This document shows positions 3,810 to 5,395 of a stretch of 5,395 nt of DNA, piece after piece; the first letter of the stretch is position 1, and each line of letters opens with the position of its first letter. Below the pieces are notes generated by a model. That model searched no databases. It was not told the DNA's origin and worked only from the letters and a program-made list of their open reading frames with translations. The position numbers were made by a program, and so were the translations under genes. The stretch covers positions 1 through 5,395 of the forward strand of contig CAMDSG010000121.1 in NCBI GenBank assembly GCA_945907055.1, read 5' to 3'. This DNA comes from Bifidobacterium breve (GTDB taxonomy: Bacteria; Actinomycetota; Acidimicrobiia; IMCC26256).

Positions 3810-4886
3810 TTGCCTTCCCAAGCCCTTGCAGTAGCCGAGCATGCACTTCTTGTAGAGCGTCGCCCGCTCACACGTGCGGAGGTAATGGCGGTGGCAAACG
3901 AACCACTTGAACTAGTGCCCGATCTTGTTGGCCTCGCCCATCGCGTGAGGCTCCAGTACTGCGGCGACACTGTTGAGTTAGAGAGCCTCATCAACGCCAA
4001 ATCTGGAGCATGCCCAGAGGACTGCGCGTTCTGCTCACAATCTGTCAAGTTCGATACTGGAGTTGATGTCTATGCGTTTCTTGATTTAGTCGAGGTACTA
4101 GAGGCAGCACGCGCAACTAAGGCAGCAGGGGCTACGCAGTTCTGCATAGTTGTTGCAGTGCGCGGACCTTCAGAGCGACTTCTAGACAAAGTGATCGCTG
4201 CAGTTAACGCCGTACATGAGCAGACTGGCCTCGAGGTTGCATGCTCACTTGGGCTACTTACAGATGAGCAGGCCAGGCGTCTCGCCGATGCTGGAGTCCG
4301 CCGTTATAACCACAATCTTGAGGCACCTAGATCAAGATTCCCCGAGGTCTGCACTACCCACTCATACGACGATCGCGTCGATACCGCCAAGCGCGCAATT
4401 GCTGCCGGCATGGAGCTTTGTTGTGGAGGCATCCTCGGGATGGGTGAGACGCTTGAAGAGCGAGTCGAGTTTGCTTTCGAGCTAGCGGAGCTCGACCCAT
4501 GTGAGGTACCGATCAACCTTCTTGACCCTCGCCCCGGTACTCCGCTTGAGGATTACACCATGCTCTCCCCGCGTGAGGCACTACAGGCGATTGCTCTATT
4601 CCGCCTAGTCCTCCCCTCCGCTTGGCTGCGTCTTGCTGGCGGTCGCGAGCGAGTCCTCGGTGAGCTTCAAGGCATGGGGCTTCTCGCAGGGGCTAACGCT
4701 CTTATCGTTGGAAACTATCTAACCACTGGCGGTCGTTCTCCGGAAGAAGACCACGCACTTCTCGAGGCATTAGGTATGCCTGTAGCGGACGGGCCTGGCG
4801 AGGGGCGTTTCGTGATTGACGCAACTGGTGCACACGCCTTACCCGCCAAGCCGCAGCGCACGAGCATTCCAGTAACTGCTAATTGA
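3810..4886 (+). CDS. bioB: Biotin synthase BioB
   Basis: A radical-SAM enzyme that inserts sulphur into dethiobiotin, the last step of biotin synthesis; it acts in the cytosol as a homodimer. From the TTG start the protein is 358 residues, normal for the family. KSGACPEDCAFCSQS (64-78) carries the CxxxCxxC ligands of the [4Fe-4S] cluster (Cys68, 72, 75). The four ligands of the sacrificial [2Fe-2S] cluster are all present: Cys112 in TQFCIVVA, Cys145 in VACSLGLL, Cys204 in ELCCGGILGMGE, and the Arg of LRLAGGRE (about 274). YNHNLE (166-171) and the TIM-barrel end VPINLLDPRPGTPLE (233-247) also match, so it should be active. The N-terminus is extended about 40 residues ahead of the barrel, as in many actinobacterial members. 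The frame remains open to a TTG at 3732, but the ribosome site favours 3810. No other bio gene is visible. It converges on the phosphatase gene with 11 bp between stops. Confidence 0.96.
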   Translation: MPSQALAVAEHALLVERRPLTRAEVMAVANEPLELVPDLVGLAHRVRLQYCGDTVELESLINAKSGACPEDCAFCSQSVKFDTGVDVYAFLDLVEVLEAARATKAAGATQFCIVVAVRGPSERLLDKVIAAVNAVHEQTGLEVACSLGLLTDEQARRLADAGVRRYNHNLEAPRSRFPEVCTTHSYDDRVDTAKRAIAAGMELCCGGILGMGETLEERVEFAFELAELDPCEVPINLLDPRPGTPLEDYTMLSPREALQAIALFRLVLPSAWLRLAGGRERVLGELQGMGLLAGANALIVGNYLTTGGRSPEEDHALLEALGMPVADGPGEGRFVIDATGAHALPAKPQRTSIPVTAN

Positions 4887-4897
4887 CTTTGGCCGTT

Positions 4898-5395
4898 TTA
4901 CCTAAGATGCGCTGTCTCGTTGAAGCCGAGCATGCAGGGCGCGCCTTGACGCATACCAATGCTTGATATCGATGCCACGTCGATGAACATTCTCCAGACC
5001 ATTTGATCCGGGGCACCGAGAGCCCACGTAAGCGCTGCCTTGATTGGCGAGACATGTGACACCACGATCGCGAGGTCGTCGCTTAGCAACAACTCCCCCA
5101 TGAGCGATCCGACTCGCTTGGATACATCATGGAGACTCTCGCCGCCCGGGGGTTTGAACTCGGGGTCTGAACGCCACTGCCTCCAAACTTCGATAGGGAC
5201 ATCGGCTATCGGCGTGCCATCCCACTCTCCATAATTCATCTCGACCAGACGGTCCTCTATCTCGACTGTTAAACCGGTTGAGGATGCGATCGCGTCGGCA
5301 GTTTGGCGAGCCCTAGAGAGCGGACTACTTAGGATAAAAGCGGGATTGCTCCCCTGAAGTCTCGCCCCTAAGCGCTGGGCCTGAGCCTCGCCAAG
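4898..5395 (-). CDS. Histidine phosphatase (phosphoglycerate-mutase-like) domain, C-terminal part (runs off right edge)
   Basis: The minus strand reads open from the right edge to TAA at 4900-4898, giving 165 residues; the ATG at 5239 is internal because coding continues upstream with family motifs. Visible landmarks, numbered from the edge, are ILSSPLSRARQTA (21-33) with the phosphate-binding Arg, LVEMNYGEWDG (50-60) with the acidic proton donor Glu52, PPGGES (82-87), and SHVSPIKAAL (113-122) with the second catalytic His114. The first 'RHG' histidine and about 35 residues lie beyond the window. The C-terminal pattern SHVSPIKA...WRMFIDVASIS...NETAHL closely resembles the phosphatase half of actinobacterial bifunctional RNase H/acid phosphatase proteins (Rv2228c type) and CobC-like alpha-ribazole phosphatases. 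The substrate cannot be decided here. It converges on bioB with almost no intergenic space. Confidence 0.9.
   Translation of the reverse strand, partial: LGEAQAQRLGARLQGSNPAFILSSPLSRARQTADAIASSTGLTVEIEDRLVEMNYGEWDGTPIADVPIEVWRQWRSDPEFKPPGGESLHDVSKRVGSLMGELLLSDDLAIVVSHVSPIKAALTWALGAPDQMVWRMFIDVASISSIGMRQGAPCMLGFNETAHLR

Overview
This window looks like a chromosomal segment of a bacterium of middling GC, most plausibly a member of the Actinobacteriota and perhaps a marine, Acidimicrobiia-like lineage. That placement is an inference. It rests on the biotin synthase signature, on a histidine phosphatase that closely resembles the actinobacterial 'RNase H / acid phosphatase' family, on a probable leaderless promoter, and on the antibiotic-biosynthesis-monooxygenase-like protein. 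No rRNA, tRNA, CRISPR array, transposase or phage gene is visible.

Left part (1-2046, minus strand): a tightly packed operon. In transcription order it holds a possible 24-codon leader ORF (1972-2046), a 343-residue glutathione S-transferase (GST)-like protein with a serine-type SPYS motif (940-1971), a 244-residue GST-like protein with a cysteine-type CPFS motif (209-943, ATGA overlap with its upstream neighbour), and the N-terminus of a pentapeptide-repeat protein that runs off the left edge (1-179). A 15-bp tandem duplication marks the junction between the last two genes.

Centre (2047-2640): a GC-rich divergent intergenic region with two hairpins and mutually exclusive short pairings. It is followed on the plus strand by a small ABM-like gene (2246-2554), an 18-bp perfect palindrome, and a strong intrinsic terminator with a 13-bp perfect outer stem. 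The region between the divergent genes is the least explained part of the window.

Right-centre (2641-3543): a doubtful 42-codon ORF on the plus strand, then two small two-helix membrane proteins on the minus strand (2828-3079 and 3169-3543) with no recognisable family.

Right part (3544-5395): bioB on the plus strand (3810-4886), probably starting at a TTG with a good Shine-Dalgarno, meets a convergent histidine-phosphatase gene (4898 to the right edge) with only 11 bp between stop codons. bioB is the only biotin gene seen.

Working model: the GST pair and the divergent ABM-like gene could form a small redox or xenobiotic-handling locus sharing one control region. bioB performs the last step of biotin synthesis. 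The two membrane proteins are hypothetical. Nothing here proves a new system. The strongest leads are the structured divergent region and the two-GST/pentapeptide-repeat operon.
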